A stretch of 64,000 bases of DNA from Variovorax davisae (GTDB lineage: Bacteria > Pseudomonadota > Gammaproteobacteria > Burkholderiales > Burkholderiaceae_C), in assembly GCF_030316845.1 (NCBI RefSeq), contig NZ_JASZYS010000017.1, forward strand, positions 103,694-167,693, read 5' to 3'. Under the pieces are notes generated by a model that saw only the letters and a list, made by a program, of their open reading frames with translations, ran no database searches and was not told where the DNA came from. Made by a program: the position numbers and the translations under genes. Shown here piece by piece: positions 8,606 through 16,867 of this stretch (position 1 is the first letter of the stretch; each line of letters begins with the position of its first letter).

Positions 8606-10858
8606 TTATTGCTCTTCGGGCAGGATGCTCTCGTAGTTGTAGTTGGTGTAGCGGTAGCGGCCGTACTTGTAGGCGGCGTAGGCCCTGCGGTTGACGTTCA
8701 TGCCGTTGAGCAGCACGCCCGTGGCCGCCTTGCCGCCCATCGCCAGGCGACGGGTGCTCTCCTTGAGCTCGCCCATCGTCGACAGGCTGGCGCGCGCCAC
8801 CAGCAGCACGGTGCCCACGTGCGTCGCCACCGTGCTGGTGTCGGCAGCAACCAGCACCGGCGGCGCGTCGATGACGACCAGGTCGTACTGCTCGGAGAGG
8901 CGCTCGAGGGTCGACTTGAACGAGTCCGACACCAGCAGTTCGGCCGGGTTGGGCGGCAGCTGGCCGGTGGCCAGGAAGTCCAGGCTGGGCACCACCTGGC
9001 GGTGCACGGTCTGCTGGATCGTCAAGCTGCCGGCGATCAGTTCGGACAGCCCCCCATGGCGCTGCAGGCCGAAATACTGGTGCGTGTGGCCGCGCCGCAG
9101 GTCGGCGTCGATCAGCAGGGTGCGGCGGCCGGCCGCGGCCATCAGCGCCGCGAAATTGGCGGCCACGAAGCTCTTGCCCACGCCCGGCGTGGGGCCGGTG
9201 ATGAGCACCCGGTTGTTGGGCGACTCCAGCATCGCGAACTGCATGGCGGTTCGCAGGCTGCGCAGGCTCTCGACGGCCGGATCGTCGGCCTTCTCGATCG
9301 TCAGCAGGCGCACCCCGGTCGCGCCGCTCAGGCGCCGGGCCGCAATCGCCTCCTGCGCCGGGCTCAATGGAATGGTCGAGAACACGGGCAGGCCGATGTC
9401 GGCCTCGACCTCGTGCGGATCCCGCAGCCGCTGCTCGACGAAGGCGTTGCGCAGGAAGGCGGCGCAGATGCCGAGGAACAGGCCCAGGGCCAGGGCCGAG
9501 GCGACGATGACCTGGCGGTTCGGCTTGATCGGGAACGACGGCGCGATCGCATCGTCGAGCACCCGCACGTTGCCCACCTTGCCCTCCTTGACCAGCCGCA
9601 GTTGCATCGCGTTGTTGAGCAGCGACTGGTAGAGCTCGGTGTTCACCTTGACGTCACGCTCCATGCGCACCGCCTCCTGCTGGAGCGCGGGCAGGCCCTT
9701 GATCCGGATCGTGATGTTCGAGATGTCCGAGCGCAGCGCCGCGATCTGGCCATCCAGCGTCTGCACCAGCGGGTGATTGGCGGTGAAGCGCGCCTCGAGT
9801 TCCCGCCGGCGCTGCTCGGCGTCCAGCAGCTTGCTCTGCCGGTCGACCGCCTGGGCCAGCACCGACGAGGCCTCCTCGGTGAAGGAGACCATCCCCTTCT
9901 GGTTGCGGAAGCGGTTGTAGGTTTCTTCGGCCGCTTCCATCTGGCGCTTGTACATCGGCAGCTGGACATCCAGGAAGGCCAGCGTCTTGCGCGCTTCGGC
10001 CGCCTTGCGCTCCACGTTCTGCAGCACGTACTGCTCGCCCACGGCGTTCAGGATCTGTGCCGCCCGGTCGGGATTGGTGTCCTGCAGCGTCACGTTGATG
10101 ATGCCCGAGGACTTGCCCCGTTCGCTCAGCCCGAGGCCGGCCTGCAATCCCAGCGCGGTCGGCAGCGTGCCGAGGCGCTGCAGGTTGAACTCGGCGCCCG
10201 GCTTGCCGGCCAGCCGGTTGATCATGAGCTCGATCGGCCCGGCCGCCGTCTGTGCCTTCAGCGCCGTGCCGACCGTGCCGGTCAGGGGCTTCGACAGCAT
10301 CGGCGAGGCCAGCGTGTACTGCCCGCCTTCCTGGGCGGTCACCGTGAACAGCGCGCCCTCCAGCGACTTCGGAACGTCGAACTGCGCCACCTCGATCAGT
10401 TCCCGCCCCGACACATAGCCGCCGAAGCCGAGGAATCCGGGGTCGGACAGCCCCGTCGAGCGCCGTGCCAGCCAGCCGCCGACATAGGGGACGTAACGGG
10501 GGCTGGCGGCGATGTAGAGCTTGATCGCCTCGACCGCCTTGCCGGCGATCATGCGCGAGCGGATGATCTCCATCTCGGCCGAACCCGGCGTCTTGACGTC
10601 GAACAACGCGCCGCCGGCTTCGCTCAGGATCCCCTTGCTGCCTTCGGGATCTTCCACCTGGATCACCAGGTTGGACTCGTAGATCGGGCGCTCGAGCAGC
10701 GCGTAGACCACGCCGCCCAGGAACACGACCAGCGTGATGAAGGCGATGAGCCACTTGTTCGCCACCAGCACTTCGAGGTAGTGCCCGATGTCGAAATCCT
10801 CCTCCTCCGCCGCTTCGAACGCACTGGGATTGGATTTGGGGGTGAGTGTGGAATTCAT
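8606..10858 (-). CDS. wzc: Polysaccharide co-polymerase/BY-type tyrosine autokinase (Wzc/Etk)
   Basis: This 750-residue inner-membrane protein has TM1 at about residues 36-55 and a large periplasmic Wzz/GNVR region with coiled coil. A second TM precedes the cytoplasmic kinase. The kinase shows Walker A GPTPGVGKS (K562), Walker A' LLIDADLRRG and Walker B VVIDAPP near 660. The C-terminus is a tyrosine cluster with eight Tyr in the last 25 residues, the autophosphorylation tail of bacterial tyrosine kinases. It controls chain length and export together with Wza and Wzb. I chose the ATG at 10858 because it overlaps the wzb stop (ATGA); an in-frame start 11 codons upstream lies inside wzb. Confidence 0.95.
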   Translation of the reverse strand: MNSTLTPKSNPSAFEAAEEEDFDIGHYLEVLVANKWLIAFITLVVFLGGVVYALLERPIYESNLVIQVEDPEGSKGILSEAGGALFDVKTPGSAEMEIIRSRMIAGKAVEAIKLYIAASPRYVPYVGGWLARRSTGLSDPGFLGFGGYVSGRELIEVAQFDVPKSLEGALFTVTAQEGGQYTLASPMLSKPLTGTVGTALKAQTAAGPIELMINRLAGKPGAEFNLQRLGTLPTALGLQAGLGLSERGKSSGIINVTLQDTNPDRAAQILNAVGEQYVLQNVERKAAEARKTLAFLDVQLPMYKRQMEAAEETYNRFRNQKGMVSFTEEASSVLAQAVDRQSKLLDAEQRRRELEARFTANHPLVQTLDGQIAALRSDISNITIRIKGLPALQQEAVRMERDVKVNTELYQSLLNNAMQLRLVKEGKVGNVRVLDDAIAPSFPIKPNRQVIVASALALGLFLGICAAFLRNAFVEQRLRDPHEVEADIGLPVFSTIPLSPAQEAIAARRLSGATGVRLLTIEKADDPAVESLRSLRTAMQFAMLESPNNRVLITGPTPGVGKSFVAANFAALMAAAGRRTLLIDADLRRGHTHQYFGLQRHGGLSELIAGSLTIQQTVHRQVVPSLDFLATGQLPPNPAELLVSDSFKSTLERLSEQYDLVVIDAPPVLVAADTSTVATHVGTVLLVARASLSTMGELKESTRRLAMGGKAATGVLLNGMNVNRRAYAAYKYGRYRYTNYNYESILPEEQ

Positions 10859-11301
10859 CGACTGGATACTCTTGAAATGCGTTGGACCCATTGCTGGGTG
10901 CCGTCTTCGATGAGCGTCAGCGCACGCTCGAAAGAGGCGCGACCGGAGCCATACGGGTCCGGCACGTCCTGATCGCTGAACTCACACAGGCGAAATACCT
11001 TGCCGGCGGCAAAGAGGTAGCGCTCCTCGATCGACCGGCGCTGCTTGCCGTCCATCACGAGGATCAGGTCGGCGCGCTGGCAGGCGTCGAGGCTGATCTG
11101 CTTCGCGCGGTGCGCTTCGATGGCGACGCCGCGCTGGTGCATCAGGTCGCGCGCGATCTCGTCCGCGGGCTCCCCCACCATCGCGGCCAGCCCTGCGGAC
11201 GCGACCTGCGCGTCGGGCAGCGCCGCGACCAGCAGGCCTTCGGCCATCGGACTGCGGCAGATGTTCCCGATGCACACGACGAGGATGTTCCGGATGGTCA
11301 C
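10855..11301 (-). CDS. wzb: Low-molecular-weight protein tyrosine phosphatase (Wzb)
   Basis: This 148-residue protein has the full LMW-PTP signature. The P-loop CX5R runs from C10 to R16 followed by S17, and the general-acid aspartate is D115 in DPYG. Wzb-type enzymes dephosphorylate the tyrosine tail of the Wzc kinase, and the cycle of phosphorylation is needed for capsule or EPS assembly. The gene lies 10 bp after wza and overlaps wzc by 4 bp, the classic wza-wzb-wzc order. Confidence 0.95.
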   Translation of the reverse strand: MTIRNILVVCIGNICRSPMAEGLLVAALPDAQVASAGLAAMVGEPADEIARDLMHQRGVAIEAHRAKQISLDACQRADLILVMDGKQRRSIEERYLFAAGKVFRLCEFSDQDVPDPYGSGRASFERALTLIEDGTQQWVQRISRVSSR

Positions 11302-11311
11302 GATCGGTCCG

Positions 11312-12478
11312 CTATCGACCGCCGGACGTGCTGCCGCCGCGATAGAGATACGAATACCCGTACGAGGTGGTCGGCAGGATCAGGTTCAGCACCCGGTTCC
11401 ACTGCACCAGCGGCACAGGATCCACATAGACCACGTCCTTCGGCCGGAGGGCGAAGCCGTCGGCCATGGCGATGGCCGTCGGCGTGCGCGCGTTGAGGTG
11501 GAAGATCGACTGGCCACCCTTGGCTTCGTTGCGGATCACGTAGATCTGCAGCGGATTGGCCGTGTTCAGGTTCACGCCGCCCGCCTCGATCAAGGCGTCG
11601 CTCAGGCTGAGCCGGCCGTTGCGCATCGTGACGCCCATCTGGGTCGTCACCTCGCCCATCACCACGACCTTGCTTTCGTCGCGGCTGCGCACGTACACCA
11701 TGTCGCCCGGCTTGAGGGGGATGCGGCTGGGGTCGATGCCGGCGTCCGCCATCGCCAGCAGGTTGAGCTGGGTCATCTTGCCGTCGCGCGTGAGCATGAT
11801 GGCGGAACGGTCGCCGTTCGGCGACACGCCGCCGGCGCGGTTGAGCGCCTCCGCGAGGGTCATCGGGATGTCGCTGAACAGCATCAGGCCCGGAGTCCGG
11901 ATCTCACCGTCCATGTAGGCGCGCTTGCTGCGGAAGGCATTGACGCGCACGCTCAGCTGCGGGTCCCGGTAGACGCGCGACAGGCGCTTGACGAGGGCGG
12001 CCTCCGCCTCCTCGATGGTCATGCCCGCGACCACCAGCGAGCCGACGTACGGAAAGCTCAACTGGCCCGTGGTCGACACGATGTAGCCGGGCGCAGCGGC
12101 CACGGCGGCGCCGTCGCCCCCGACCGAAGGCGGGGCGCCCGAACTGTAGGAAATCTCCGGATGATCGAGCACCGCGATGCCCAGCACGTCGCCGGGCCCG
12201 ATCCGATACGGGCCGGTGTCGCCGACCAGCTTCATCACTTCGGGGCCGAGCGTCGTTTTCTGGGTCGCCGCGCGTTGCGCCCCGATCAGCTCGGGCGTGA
12301 TCTCGGTCAGCGCGCCGGCCGGCGGCGGGTCGATGTCGGCCGTGGAAAAGCCCGAAGGCGAAACAGCGGCCGCAGCATCATTGCTGGCTGAACTGAAGCC
12401 CGGCGCCAGCGGCGCGCAGCCTTGAACCAGCAAGCCCACCGAAGCCAGCAGCGCGACAAGTAGTAAAGAATGCTTCAA
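11312..12478 (-). CDS. wza: Outer-membrane polysaccharide export lipoprotein (Wza)
   Basis: From the TTG at 12478 this encodes 388 residues with a short lipoprotein signal peptide ending in the lipobox VQGC (Cys21). A polysaccharide export (PES) domain with YRIGPGDVLGI follows, then SLBB-like repeats (for example MYVRSRDESKVVVMGEV near the middle). Wza forms the outer-membrane channel for the polymer and contacts Wzc. I chose TTG because GGAG lies 6 bp upstream and it gives a canonical 20-residue signal. In-frame ATG (12538) and TTG (12559) codons upstream would add an awkward polar leader of 20-27 residues. It is the first gene of the minus-strand export operon. Confidence 0.92.
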   Translation of the reverse strand: MKHSLLLVALLASVGLLVQGCAPLAPGFSSASNDAAAAVSPSGFSTADIDPPPAGALTEITPELIGAQRAATQKTTLGPEVMKLVGDTGPYRIGPGDVLGIAVLDHPEISYSSGAPPSVGGDGAAVAAAPGYIVSTTGQLSFPYVGSLVVAGMTIEEAEAALVKRLSRVYRDPQLSVRVNAFRSKRAYMDGEIRTPGLMLFSDIPMTLAEALNRAGGVSPNGDRSAIMLTRDGKMTQLNLLAMADAGIDPSRIPLKPGDMVYVRSRDESKVVVMGEVTTQMGVTMRNGRLSLSDALIEAGGVNLNTANPLQIYVIRNEAKGGQSIFHLNARTPTAIAMADGFALRPKDVVYVDPVPLVQWNRVLNLILPTTSYGYSYLYRGGSTSGGR

Positions 12479-12610
12479 GTGCAGCTCCGCATCGTGACCC
12501 TGGAATGAATACTTTTGCAAACAGTTACGACTGTACATCAGTATGGGCCCGGGTTTCAAACCCTTTGTCGGCTTAGAGCTTAAGGCAGAGAAATTGTCCT
12601 ACACGATGCC

Positions 12611-12639
12611 GAAATAGCACGATTCCGGGCATTTTCCAA
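12611..12639 (-). promoter_or_regulatory. Candidate sigma-70 promoter for wza-wzb-wzc
   Basis: On the minus strand a -35-like TTGGAA (12639-12634) is separated by 17 bp from a -10-like TATTTC (12616-12611). This predicts a 5' leader of about 120-130 bases before the wza TTG. It was found by eye only, and the match to consensus is moderate. Confidence 0.35.
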
Positions 12640-12655
12640 GCCGGCCCGATCTTGC

Positions 12656-12720
12656 GATGCAACAAGATCGAGAGACTTGCCCGCTACCGATTCGATAGCA
12701 GCGAAACCAGATGCAACAAG
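12656..12720. repeat. Pair of 11-bp direct repeats upstream of wza
   Basis: GATGCAACAAG occurs at 12656-12666 and again, identical, at 12710-12720, a centre-to-centre distance of 54 bp (about five helical turns). The first copy overlaps an inverted repeat, GATCTTG (12648-12654) with CAAGATC (12663-12669). Both copies lie upstream of the candidate wza promoter, in a position suited to an activator or a looping repressor. The second copy ends 6 bp before the hemY stop codon on the minus strand. Confidence 0.5.
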
Positions 12721-12726
12721 CCCCGG

Positions 12727-14010
12727 TCAGGGACTTTCTGTCTGGGCCGCGCGCTTCCAGGCGGCCGACGCCTGGTCGGCGTCGTCGCGCGCCTCGGCCA
12801 GCTGCGCCAGCGCCTGCCAGGCCCGGCGATGCAGGCTGGTGTCCTGCAGGCCCAAGCCGGCCTGTGTGAGCAACTGTTGCGCCTTCCCCCACAGCTGGCG
12901 CTTCATGCAGGCCATGCCGGCCAGGTACTGCAGGTTGGCATCGCGCGGGTTGTTGCGCTGCGCCGCTTCGATGCGTGCCAGCCAGTCGGCATCGACCGAA
13001 TCGAGGCCGGCCTCGAGCGCGCGGACCAGTTTCACGCGCAAGGATTCGCCCAGGCCCTGCGGATGCTGGACCATGCGCTCCCAGACCGGCAGCAGCCAGG
13101 CCCGCGCCAGGGTCAGGTCGCCGCGCAGCGCCACCATGCGCTGGGCGGCATGGATGGCGACCTCGGGCATCTCGCGCTCCGCGGGCTCGAACTCGCTCCA
13201 GGCGCGCAGCAATTGGGCCGGATCGTGGGCGCCCGACAGCAGCTCGGTGGCCAGTCCGCGCACGATGCTCTGCGCCGCCGCCTCCGAGAAGGCCCGGTGC
13301 TTGGCCAGCAGCCGGGCGGTCTCGAGGGCCTCCAGCGTGCGCCGGTCCTGGCGCGCGGCCTTCAGGCGCAGCCGCAGGGCCAGCGTGCGCCGCTGCGCGC
13401 CCTGCGGCAGTTCGCCGAGCCGCGCCAGGGCGGCCGGCGCGTCGCCATCGTCGAGCGCCCAGCGGGCCGCGCGCAGCTGCACGCCTTCCCGCGTTTCGGG
13501 CGAGAGCTGCGGGCCGCGGTCGGCGCTCTCGTTGAGCGCCTGCTGCAGATGCGCATCGCGGGCCGGACGGTCCTGCAGCGATTGCGCGCTCTCGGCCGCC
13601 AGCAGGTGCGCGATCACGCGGACCTGAAGCGCCTGCGGCAGCCCGGCGTCGAGCGCGGCCAGCCGGCGCTCCTGCGACAGCGCCGCCTGGGCCGCCTTGC
13701 GGGCCCGGGAGAAGCGCCCGGCCAGCAACTGCGCCGCGGCATCGAGCAGCGCCACGTGCAGCGCGCGCTCCTTTTGCTGCAGCCGCCATTGGCGCGCCTG
13801 CTTGGGCAACGAGAACAGGGCGGCCAGTCCGCGCAGCGCGAGATGCAGCAGCACGAAAGCGGCGAACAACAGCAGCAGCACCAGGTTCAGCGACAGATCG
13901 ACCCGCCAGGGCGGCCAGAAGACCGTGATCGTGCCCTGGTTGTTGCCGGCGAACAGCGCCACGGCGGCGGCGATGCCGAACAGGGCCAGGAACCAGAGGA
14001 CGGCGCGCAT
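12727..14010 (-). CDS. hemY: HemY-like TPR membrane protein of the heme cluster
   Basis: This 427-residue protein has two N-terminal membrane segments (about residues 4-21 and 42-66) enclosing a short periplasmic stretch with the family-typical GNNQGTITVFWPPWRVDLS region. A long, leucine/alanine-rich, TPR-like helical region faces the periplasm or cytoplasm. This is the proteobacterial HemY family found at the end of hemCDXY operons, unrelated to the Gram-positive HemY oxidase. Its exact role in heme synthesis is unsettled. It starts 15 bp after hemX, and its stop codon is followed by the wza regulatory region. Confidence 0.88.
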   Translation of the reverse strand: MRAVLWFLALFGIAAAVALFAGNNQGTITVFWPPWRVDLSLNLVLLLLFAAFVLLHLALRGLAALFSLPKQARQWRLQQKERALHVALLDAAAQLLAGRFSRARKAAQAALSQERRLAALDAGLPQALQVRVIAHLLAAESAQSLQDRPARDAHLQQALNESADRGPQLSPETREGVQLRAARWALDDGDAPAALARLGELPQGAQRRTLALRLRLKAARQDRRTLEALETARLLAKHRAFSEAAAQSIVRGLATELLSGAHDPAQLLRAWSEFEPAEREMPEVAIHAAQRMVALRGDLTLARAWLLPVWERMVQHPQGLGESLRVKLVRALEAGLDSVDADWLARIEAAQRNNPRDANLQYLAGMACMKRQLWGKAQQLLTQAGLGLQDTSLHRRAWQALAQLAEARDDADQASAAWKRAAQTESP

Positions 14011-14025
14011 GGCTTCGGGCCTGCC

Positions 14026-15105
14026 CTAGCGCCCGGCGGCCGCCGTGGCGAGCGCGGCCAGGGTCTCGTCGACCCGCGGCGGCTCGCTGGTGCGGATCTG
14101 GGCCTGCACCTGCTGCACCAGCGTGGCCGCGGCCTGGACCCGGCGCGAGGCCGGGTCGAAGTAGCGGTTGATCGATGCCGAGACGGTCGCCATCTCGCCG
14201 CGCGCCGTGTCGACCTGCCGCGAAAGCAGCGCCAGCCGGGCATTGAGCAGCTTGAGCTTGAGGTTCTCGCGCAGGAAGAAGGTTTGCTCGGGCGTCAGCA
14301 GCACCGCCTCGGGCCGCTCGATGCGCCCCACCCTCAGCAACGAACGGGCCTCGGTGCGCACCATCATCAGGAAGCGCTGCCACCAGGGCGCATTGGCCGG
14401 CAGCGGCTCGACCTGCAAGGTGTCGAGCCCGCCGCCGCGCACCGCCACGGCGTTGAGCGCCGGCAGGTCGTCGACCAGCCGCATCAGTTCGTCGAGCTTC
14501 TGCAGCGCTTCGCCGTTGTCGGCGCTGGCGCTGCTGCGCAGCCGGTCGGCATCATGCTGCATGGCGCGCTGCAGCGGCGCCAGCCGCGGCTGCGCGGCGC
14601 GGGCGATGCGCGTGTCGCCGGCCTTGAGCGCGGCCAGCAGCGGCTGCACGTTGCCGGTGACCTGGGCCTGCTGCAGGGCCAGCCGCACGGCGGCCTCGAT
14701 GTCGATCACCAGGTTCTCGTCGCGCGAGCGCGAGAGGCTCTGCATCAGCTCCTCGAGCTGGGAGCGTTGCAGCGCCACTTCGCCGACCCGGGTCTCGGCC
14801 AGCGCCAGCCGGGCGGCGGTGTCGCGCACGACCTCCTGCGCCTGGCGCGCCAGGGTGCGGGCTTCCAGCGACTGCGACAAGGCATCTGCGCTCTGGCGGG
14901 CCAGTTGTTCCTGCATGCCGCTGACCTTCTGCCAGAGCGCGAACGCCATCAGCAGGGCCGCCACGGCAACCAGGGCGAGCAGGCCGAAGGCGAGCCGCGA
15001 CAGCAGCGCCGCCGCGGCCGGATGGCCGACCGGCAACGCAGCCGGCACCGGTGCGCGCAGTGCGGGTTCCGGCAGGGGCTCGTTGAAGACAGGCGCGTCG
15101 CTCAT
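14026..15105 (-). CDS. hemX: HemX-like membrane protein (annotated as uroporphyrinogen-III C-methyltransferase family)
   Basis: This 359-residue protein has a cytoplasmic Pro/Ala-rich N-terminus and one membrane segment at about residues 38-58 (LAFGLLALVAVAALLMAFALW). A long helical coiled-coil region follows (QEQLARQSADALSQSLEAR and onward). This is the architecture of the HemX family that follows hemD in gammaproteobacteria and betaproteobacteria. Despite its database name, no methyltransferase motif is visible. It overlaps hemD by 4 bp (ATGA) and is followed by hemY after 15 bp. Confidence 0.88.
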   Translation of the reverse strand: MSDAPVFNEPLPEPALRAPVPAALPVGHPAAAALLSRLAFGLLALVAVAALLMAFALWQKVSGMQEQLARQSADALSQSLEARTLARQAQEVVRDTAARLALAETRVGEVALQRSQLEELMQSLSRSRDENLVIDIEAAVRLALQQAQVTGNVQPLLAALKAGDTRIARAAQPRLAPLQRAMQHDADRLRSSASADNGEALQKLDELMRLVDDLPALNAVAVRGGGLDTLQVEPLPANAPWWQRFLMMVRTEARSLLRVGRIERPEAVLLTPEQTFFLRENLKLKLLNARLALLSRQVDTARGEMATVSASINRYFDPASRRVQAAATLVQQVQAQIRTSEPPRVDETLAALATAAAGR

Positions 15106-15860
15106 GCCAGGGATTCTATCGACGCGACCAAGGCCGACAGCGAAGGGCGCGCGACCTGAACGCGGCCGAAACCGGCGGCGCGCGCGGCCTCGGCGATGCG
15201 CTCATGGGTGACGAGCGCACGGGCCTGCTGCCAGCCGGTGGCGGGCATCAGGCGGCACAAGTTGGCGATCGCCTCCGAGCTGCTGAAGAGCCACGCGGCA
15301 GCGCCGCTGGCGCCTTCGGCCGCCAACCGGCGCTCGGCCTCGCCGAAGGGCGGCGGCAGGCGGCGATAGGCGGCCACCGCATCGCAGGCGCCGCCCTGGG
15401 CCTCGATCTCGCGGGCCAGCCAGTCACGTCCCGTGGCCTGCCCCGCGGCATCGCCGCCGCGCACGATCAGGATCCGGACGCCCGGACGGACCTGGTCCGC
15501 CACGCGGGCCCAGAGCTGCTCGGAATCGAACTGCGCCGCATCGGCGGGCGGGGCGTCGATCGCCGCCGGCGGCACGCCGGCCGCGCGCAGCCCGCGCACG
15601 GTGCCCGGACCGGTGGCCCAGAAGCGCAGGGGCGCCGGCAGCGGCCGGTCGAGGCCGCGAAAGAAATGCCCGGCCGCCGCGGCGCTGACGAACATCAGCG
15701 CGTCGTAGTCCGACAGGCGCCGCCAGGCGGCCTGCAGCGGCGCGGGATCGTCGAGCGGCGCGATCGCGATCAGGGGCAGCGCCACCGCGTCCACGCCGGC
15801 GGCGCGCAGGTCGTCGACCCAGCGCGCGGCTTCCGTGGCCGGTCGCGTGATCAGCAGCAT
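15102..15860 (-). CDS. hemD: Uroporphyrinogen-III synthase
   Basis: This 252-residue protein begins MLLITRPATEAARWVDDLRA, the typical HemD N-terminus. It has the two-lobed pattern of the family, with FVSAAAAGHFF in lobe one and RGGDAAGQATGRDWLA and LFSSSEAIANL in lobe two. HemD closes and inverts ring D of hydroxymethylbilane to give uroporphyrinogen III. I chose the ATG at 15860 because translation from upstream in-frame codons would extend the protein through the end of hemC with no family similarity. It lies 19 bp downstream of hemC and overlaps hemX by 4 bp. Confidence 0.9.
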   Translation of the reverse strand: MLLITRPATEAARWVDDLRAAGVDAVALPLIAIAPLDDPAPLQAAWRRLSDYDALMFVSAAAAGHFFRGLDRPLPAPLRFWATGPGTVRGLRAAGVPPAAIDAPPADAAQFDSEQLWARVADQVRPGVRILIVRGGDAAGQATGRDWLAREIEAQGGACDAVAAYRRLPPPFGEAERRLAAEGASGAAAWLFSSSEAIANLCRLMPATGWQQARALVTHERIAEAARAAGFGRVQVARPSLSALVASIESLA

Positions 15861-15879
15861 GGACGAACCGGGAGCGGCC

Positions 15880-16773
15880 TCATCCCTGCAGCAGTCGTGC
15901 CGCTGCTTCGCCCAGCGCCGTGGCCTGGGCCGCATCGGCCGCCTCGGCCACCAGCTGGGCCCGCACCAGCGGCGTCAGGCCTTCGGGGTCGCCCAGCGCC
16001 GCGTCGATGCGCAGGCGGCCGTCGGGCTGCCAGCGCGCGTGGGCGGCCAGCGGCATCGAGCAGCTGCCGCCCATCGCGCGGCTGACGGCGCGCTCGGCGG
16101 CGGTCGCGAGGCCGTCGCGGCCGCTGGCCAGCGGCGCCAGCAGCGCCAGCAGATCGGCGCGCTCGGCCCGGACCTCGATGCCGAGCGCACCCTGCCCGGC
16201 CGCCGGCAGCATGGTGTCGGGTTCGAAGCATTCGCGGATGCGGCGCTCGAGCGCCAGCCGCTTGAGCCCGGCGGCGGCCAGCACGATGGCGTCGTACTGG
16301 CCCTCGTCGAGCTTGCGCAGCCGGGTGTCGAGATTGCCGCGCAGGGGCTCGATGCGCAGGTCGGGCCTGAGGGCGCGCAGCAACACCACGCGGCGCAGGC
16401 TCGAGGTGCCGACCACCGCGCCCTGCGGCAGTTCGGCGAGCGAGGCGTAGCGCGGCGAGACCAGCGCATCGCGGGGGTCTTCGCGCTCGAGCACGCAGGC
16501 CAGCGCGAAGCCCTCGGGCAGGTCCATCGGCACATCCTTGAGCGAATGCACCGCGATGTCGGCGCGCCCGTCCTCGAGCGCGTTTTCGAGTTCCTTGACG
16601 AACAGGCCCTTGCCGCCGACCTTGCTGAGCGAGCGGTCCAGGATCTGGTCGCCGCGGGTGGTCATGCCCAGCAGTTCCACCGTGTGGCCCTGTTCTTGCA
16701 GGAGCGCCTTGACGTGCTCGGCCTGCCACATGGCCAGGCGGCTTTCGCGCGTGGCGATCACGATGTTGCTCAA
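15880..16773 (-). CDS. hemC: Porphobilinogen deaminase (hydroxymethylbilane synthase)
   Basis: This is a 297-residue enzyme that polymerises four porphobilinogens into hydroxymethylbilane. The catalytic aspartate is in HSLKDVP (D80). The substrate-binding arginines lie in GTSSLRR and LRGNLDTRL. The dipyrromethane cofactor attaches to C238 in GGSCSMPLAAHA. The start is a TTG at 16773 giving (Met)SNIVIATRESRLAMWQ, the usual family N-terminus. Upstream in-frame ATG codons at 16815 and beyond would run into the divergent ppc gene. hemC is the first gene of hemCDXY, with 94 bp to ppc on the other strand. Confidence 0.93.
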   Translation of the reverse strand: MSNIVIATRESRLAMWQAEHVKALLQEQGHTVELLGMTTRGDQILDRSLSKVGGKGLFVKELENALEDGRADIAVHSLKDVPMDLPEGFALACVLEREDPRDALVSPRYASLAELPQGAVVGTSSLRRVVLLRALRPDLRIEPLRGNLDTRLRKLDEGQYDAIVLAAAGLKRLALERRIRECFEPDTMLPAAGQGALGIEVRAERADLLALLAPLASGRDGLATAAERAVSRAMGGSCSMPLAAHARWQPDGRLRIDAALGDPEGLTPLVRAQLVAEAADAAQATALGEAAARLLQG

Positions 16774-16803
16774 GACCGTTTTCCAAATGAGAAAGAGACC
16801 GGA

Positions 16804-16843
16804 GGATGCTAGCATGTTGCGCCGCAGCAACGCAGGCGCATCC
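16804..16843 (+). promoter_or_regulatory. Nested inverted repeat between hemC and ppc
   Basis: An outer stem GGATGC (16804-16809) with GCATCC (16838-16843) encloses an inner stem GTTGC (16816-16820) with GCAAC (16827-16831). It ends 9 bp before the ppc ribosome-binding site. It could be an RNA hairpin in the ppc leader or an operator in the divergent promoter region; the sequence alone does not decide. Confidence 0.35.
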
Positions 16844-16867
16844 CCAGTCCAAGAGGAGAAGTTTCGA

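Noticed and set aside
8609..10972. Plus-strand frame of 787 codons opposite wzc
   Set aside because: His/Gln/Arg-rich shadow of wzc, which has all kinase motifs on the minus strand.
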